Assembly (NCBI GenBank): GCA_020845935.1
Contig: JADLEV010000053.1
Coordinates: 1 to 58,054 of the forward strand
Reading direction: 5' to 3'
DNA from: Gammaproteobacteria bacterium
GTDB taxonomy: Bacteria > Pseudomonadota > Gammaproteobacteria > Ga0077536
DNA length: 58,054 nucleotides
Shown: positions 54,930 through 58,054 of the stretch, piece by piece
How the letters are laid out: the number at the start of each line of letters is the position of its first letter
Position numbering within the stretch: the first letter of the stretch is position 1
Notes under the pieces: generated by a model
Database searches by the model: none
What the model was told of the DNA's origin: nothing
Seen by the model: only the letters and a program-made list of their open reading frames with translations
Program-made: the position numbers and the translations under genes

Positions 54930-55874
54930 TTAACCTGTCAATTGCGCAGCCGGAATGGCTACGCGCGGCAGGATGATGTCGTCGGCGACCGGGCCAAACG
55001 CGGCATCTGGCGGCAGCGCCGCGCGCACCTCGGCCGATGCGGATTGAAGTTCAGCCGCGGAGACCTGCTGCAGGGAGCGGGCTTTCGCCCGAGCAATCCC
55101 CAACACCGTGAGCAATGCACCCGTGGCGCGATCTGCGGCTTCCGGAGTCGCGATCCGCGGCAACGCGGTCGTTGCTGCGCTGCGGAACAATCCCCGTGCG
55201 GCAGGGAGCACCGCGACGCAACCAACGCTATCACCACCGGTCAGCGTCACGTCGCCGGGATTGCCGCCAAAGGCAGCGATGTTGTCGCGTACCCAGCCGA
55301 GCGCATGGACGATGTCGAGCAAGCCTGCGTTACCGGAACCAAGAAATTCGCGCTCGAGCAGTCCTCCGAGATAGGTAAATCCGAATGCGCCGCGGCGATG
55401 TCCGATTCGAACGAGAACCGTGGTCGAGTCTGGTCCTGGCGGCTGCCGTGTTGGCGGGCTCGGGTAATCCCAGTCTTTCGCCGTGACAAGCACCGGCAAC
55501 AGCGATCCTACGGACACGGGAGCAAAAACATCGACACGCAGCGGCCCATCGAAGCGAACGGCATCGCTCCCCTGGTCATTCTCTGTTCGGGCACTTGCCG
55601 GATCGAGGTCCAGCACTTCAGTCCATGATGCAACGGGTCGCGGCGCGACGAAACGATGGATCCCGACATTCGGCGCACCGCAGGGGATACCCGGAAATTC
55701 ACGAATTCCCCCGCGCGTCCACCCGCGAACCGGACCGAGCTTGGTGGCGACGACCAGATCGCCTTCCGCACTGAAGGCTGATTGCGCTCCGAACGCCAAC
55801 GTCATCGCACCAGCGGCGCTGCGGCGAAGCAGTTCCCGTCGAGTCAAACCATCGTTTGCATTGGTCGTCAGCAC
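54930..55874 (-). pseudogene. Truncated, degenerate type B carboxylesterase with Tat-like signal
   Basis: 314 residues. The N-terminus has LTRRELLRRSAAGAM, a twin-arginine-type signal. The core shows type B carboxylesterase features (GPVRGW, GIPCGAP, RRGAFGFTYLGG, LGWVRDNIAAFGGNPGDVTLTGGDSVG with the nucleophile Ser). The oxyanion HGGGF motif is missing (DWDYPSP instead), and the protein stops about 180 residues short of the usual length, so the Glu and His of the triad are absent. The reading frame is intact, so a non-catalytic protein is also possible. Confidence 0.55.
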
Positions 55875-55989
55875 TGATCCCCCCGATATCCTGTAACTGC
55901 GTCTGGCATCCTACGAGTTCCGACGGAGCACGCCAATCCGGAGACGACAGCGACGAAGAAAGTGGTGACCGCTCCGGATTCGGGATGCG

Positions 55990-56379
55990 CTACGGCCACA
56001 GCGACAGCCAGCTTGCCACGGATTTCGTCCGCGCGGCGCCAACCACATAGGCGAAGCAGGCAAGGCTGGCTATCCAGGTTGTGGCGCGAATCGTTTTGGT
56101 CCGACCGCGTCGCAACGCGACCAAGCCGAGCAGGATGTAGGCAAGGATACCGAGTAGCTTTGCCGCGAACCAAGGCTGCTGATGTGGCAAGTAGCGCAGC
56201 AAAATTGCGAGCCAGATGCCACTGCCGAGAAAGATCGCATCTACCGTATGTGGCAGGATTCGGGTCAGGCGATGGTTGAGTAGTGGCGATTCCCGCAGCA
56301 TCCACCATCCGCGCAGCAGATATCCGCAAATGCTGAGCACCGCGCAGGTGAGGTGAATGGACTTGAGTGCCGTATACAT
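55990..56379 (-). CDS. SirB2-family membrane protein
   Basis: 129 residues with four transmembrane segments and the family pattern KSIHLTCAVLSICGYLLRGWWML and RILPHTVDAIFLGSGIW. SirB2 proteins have no defined biochemical role. There is a hairpin terminator of the upstream gene just before this start (56384-56414), so it probably has its own promoter. It is somewhat lower in GC than most of the window. Confidence 0.82.
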   Translation of the reverse strand: MYTALKSIHLTCAVLSICGYLLRGWWMLRESPLLNHRLTRILPHTVDAIFLGSGIWLAILLRYLPHQQPWFAAKLLGILAYILLGLVALRRGRTKTIRATTWIASLACFAYVVGAARTKSVASWLSLWP

Positions 56380-56383
56380 GAGG

Positions 56384-56414
56384 AAAAGGCCGGCGGGAAT
56401 GGACGCCGCCGGCC
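56384..56414 (-). terminator. Intrinsic terminator of the 56473 gene
   Basis: On the minus strand a 9-bp stem (GGCCGGCGG...CCGCCGGCC, 56388-56414) with a 9-base loop is followed by TTTT at 56384-56387. It lies between the stop at 56473 and the SirB2 start at 56379. Confidence 0.7.
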
Positions 56415-56472
56415 GGATATGTCGCTATGAGCTAGCAGTTGGTCCGATGTAACCGTGCGCCGCGTCTCTTGT

Positions 56473-57504
56473 TCACTGGCGCGACACGTCGCGAGGCTTG
56501 TCCGACATGCCTTCCTCCCAGGTACTCCAACCAGAGTTCATCCCATACGGCGATCGCTCCAGAATCGCTTCGATCCGTTTTATTTGGCCTTTCTCGATCT
56601 TGAAGAGTTCGGCGATCTGCCAGGTCCAAGGCTGCACCGGGCCAGCGGTCGCGGTCCTGCCGTCAGGTGTCTTGAAAGTACGGTTGGCGCCACCCGAGTG
56701 GTCAAAGAACGCAAAGCTGAACACGATACCGCGTTCACGGTCGATCGCGACAAAACGGCGATCGCGGATACGGTTCACGAAATGGATAAGCCCAGACTGG
56801 AACTGCTCCTTGCAACTCCATTGCGACGAGTAGACCGACGCAGTCTTGGGATCCGGTCGCTGCTCACCAGCCGGGGTAGGCACGTTGGTCGCGCGGCTAC
56901 CGTTCTCATAGCGTTCACAGTCTTCGGTAAACGGGTAATAGCCCTTGCCATCGTTCTTCTGCATCCCGGCAAAATAGTAATTGGCGGTCTTGACCAGATC
57001 GGCACGCGACATGCGCTCGGCTTCCGGGATTGCTTCGAGGTAGACCGGATGCGGCCGTTCCATCGCTAACACGCGCTTCGCGGCATCCTCATTGCGAACG
57101 ATGAACTGTTCTATCTCGGCGATCTCGCCACCCGTGATCTTAAGCCGCAGTGCAATCAGAGCTGTCGTGGCCTTGTCCGGCTCACGATGGTCCTCTTCTA
57201 TCGTGCCAAGGAACGCAACTTGTCCGGCCTCGACATCGGTAGTGAACAGGCGGTAGCCGCCATGCCCTTTCATCGTGTTCCACAAGCCGTCGCCGATCGT
57301 CAGGCGTTGTGCGTTCTCGGTAAAGCGCACATTTCGCGCCAACGGAACTCGAGTAGGCTCGTTCGCCACCACCGCGTCGAAATAGCGATCGACAAAGCCT
57401 TCGAGGCAGGCTCGGTCGCAGCTACTGGTTTGCGAACGGACGGTACTCGCGAGCAACAGCAGCACAAGCCCGAGAAACGCGGGTTGGTATGGCGGTGTCT
57501 TCAT
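56473..57504 (-). CDS. Unknown exported protein, DUF8021/SnoaL-like pattern
   Basis: 343 residues. A signal peptide ends near VRSQTSSCDR. The first half, with CDRACLEGFVDRYFDAVVAN and then RNVRFTENAQ, looks like a SnoaL-type alpha+beta fold. A second similar copy seems to start at SRADLVKTANYYFAGMQ. Two cysteine pairs (residues about 29/33 and 196/231) may be disulfide-bonded. Similar secreted proteins occur in soil bacteria and fungi, with no known role. I am confident it is a real gene but not of its function. Confidence 0.65.
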   Translation of the reverse strand: MKTPPYQPAFLGLVLLLLASTVRSQTSSCDRACLEGFVDRYFDAVVANEPTRVPLARNVRFTENAQRLTIGDGLWNTMKGHGGYRLFTTDVEAGQVAFLGTIEEDHREPDKATTALIALRLKITGGEIAEIEQFIVRNEDAAKRVLAMERPHPVYLEAIPEAERMSRADLVKTANYYFAGMQKNDGKGYYPFTEDCERYENGSRATNVPTPAGEQRPDPKTASVYSSQWSCKEQFQSGLIHFVNRIRDRRFVAIDRERGIVFSFAFFDHSGGANRTFKTPDGRTATAGPVQPWTWQIAELFKIEKGQIKRIEAILERSPYGMNSGWSTWEEGMSDKPRDVSRQ

Positions 57505-57587
57505 CGAAGCCTTCTCCTCAGGGCAATTTGTTCGTGGCTAGACACGACTGGAGGTTAAACCGTATCACGAAGCCATCCCGTTGCGAC

Positions 57588-57622
57588 AAAAAAAAACCCG
57601 GAACGCGTGAGCGTTCCGGGTT
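57588..57622 (-). terminator. rRNA operon intrinsic terminator
   Basis: On the minus strand a 12-bp stem (AACCCGGAACGC / GCGTTCCGGGTT, loop of 4) ends in a run of about nine T residues. It directly follows the 5S gene. Confidence 0.9.
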
Positions 57623-57633
57623 CTCTGTTTGAA

Positions 57634-57751
57634 TGCCTGGCAATGACCTACTCTCGCATGCCTAATGACACACTACCATCGGCGCTAAGCAGTTTCACTT
57701 CTGAGTTCGGGATGGGATCAGGTGGTTCCCGCTTGCTATGGTCGCCAGGCA
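57634..57751 (-). rRNA. rrf: 5S ribosomal RNA
   Basis: On the minus strand the sequence opens TGCCTGGCGACCATAGC and ends TTGCCAGGCA, with the internal GAACTCAGAAGTGAAA and GCCGATGGTAGTGT of gammaproteobacterial 5S RNAs. The terminal stem is complete and the length is about 118 bases. It is downstream of the 23S gene. Confidence 0.95.
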
Positions 57752-57862
57752 AATCGTTGGCGGAGGGCATCACAAGTTGAGCCGCTCCGCTGCAATCGGC
57801 GATTCGTAAAGGCGTGTGGATACCTGCATTCGCAGTTCACTTCATTCGGAATGTTTTGGTGT

Positions 57863-58054
<192 letters not shown>

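Noticed and set aside
57752-57862. tRNA gene between 5S and 23S
   Set aside because: The 111-base spacer does not fold into a recognisable cloverleaf and lacks GTTCGA-type T-loop sequence.

Overview
The window is a 58 kb piece of a high-GC proteobacterial chromosome. It is gene-dense, with many ATGA/GTGA stop-start overlaps and few gaps. It ends in the 5S and the 3' end of the 23S rRNA genes of a leftward rRNA operon. The 5S sequence, a cytochrome cd1 nitrite reductase, a soluble NAD-linked molybdenum formate dehydrogenase, PQQ-type oxidation genes and DUF6152/secreted hypothetical proteins suggest a metabolically versatile, probably denitrifying gammaproteobacterium. A Steroidobacteraceae/Nevskiales-like host is my inference; no species can be named from sequence alone.

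Layout, left to right. 1-5.7 kb: three exported alpha/beta hydrolases in tandem, a LysR regulator, a secreted DUF3237 protein and a FrnE-like DsbA protein. 5.7-12.5 kb: a tightly overlapping metal/cation export operon (membrane-fusion adaptor, CusA/CzcA-type RND pump, P2A-type ATPase). 12.5-16.6 kb: an aldehyde dehydrogenase, a methylmalonate-semialdehyde dehydrogenase and a PaaX-type repressor. The repressor is divergent from a three-gene molybdopterin oxidoreductase operon (16.8-21.1 kb) resembling phenylacetyl-CoA:acceptor oxidoreductase PadBCD. 21.1-28.2 kb: a ModE/solute-binding hybrid regulator divergent from fdsG-fdsB-fdsA-fdhD-fdsD, the soluble formate dehydrogenase. 28.3-34.3 kb: a di-heme cytochrome (DUF1111) with an unknown exported partner, a full-length ModE flanked by two copies of a 57-bp repeat, another aldehyde dehydrogenase, PepSY and cytochrome b561 proteins, and a small lipoprotein. 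34.4-38.2 kb: glycolate oxidase glcD-glcE-glcF. 38.4-42.2 kb: a nirS-nirT-cytochrome-cupredoxin operon with an FNR/DNR-type box at class II spacing. 42.4-43.6 kb: a FadL-type outer-membrane porin. 43.7-47.3 kb: a compact four-gene operon (non-canonical acyl-CoA-dehydrogenase-fold flavoprotein, OsmC, signal-less PhnD-like protein, MetE-like zinc methyltransferase) for which I know no described function. 47.5-52.7 kb: two SDR proteins (one with an export signal), cytochrome c, an atypical PQQ propeller protein, an unknown secreted protein and DUF6152. 53.0-57.5 kb: ilvD, a degenerate carboxylesterase, SirB2 and an unknown secreted protein. 57.6-58.05 kb: rRNA terminator, 5S and 23S.

How the genes fit together: formate oxidation and the PadBCD-like enzyme both need molybdenum cofactor, and two molybdate-type regulators sit nearby, although no modABC transporter is in the window. 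NirS with NirT and small electron carriers points to nitrite respiration, but the heme d1 biosynthesis genes are not here. The four-gene operon at 43.7-47.3 kb is my best candidate for an undescribed system. Gene functions are assigned by reading motifs and recalling families; no database search was run.
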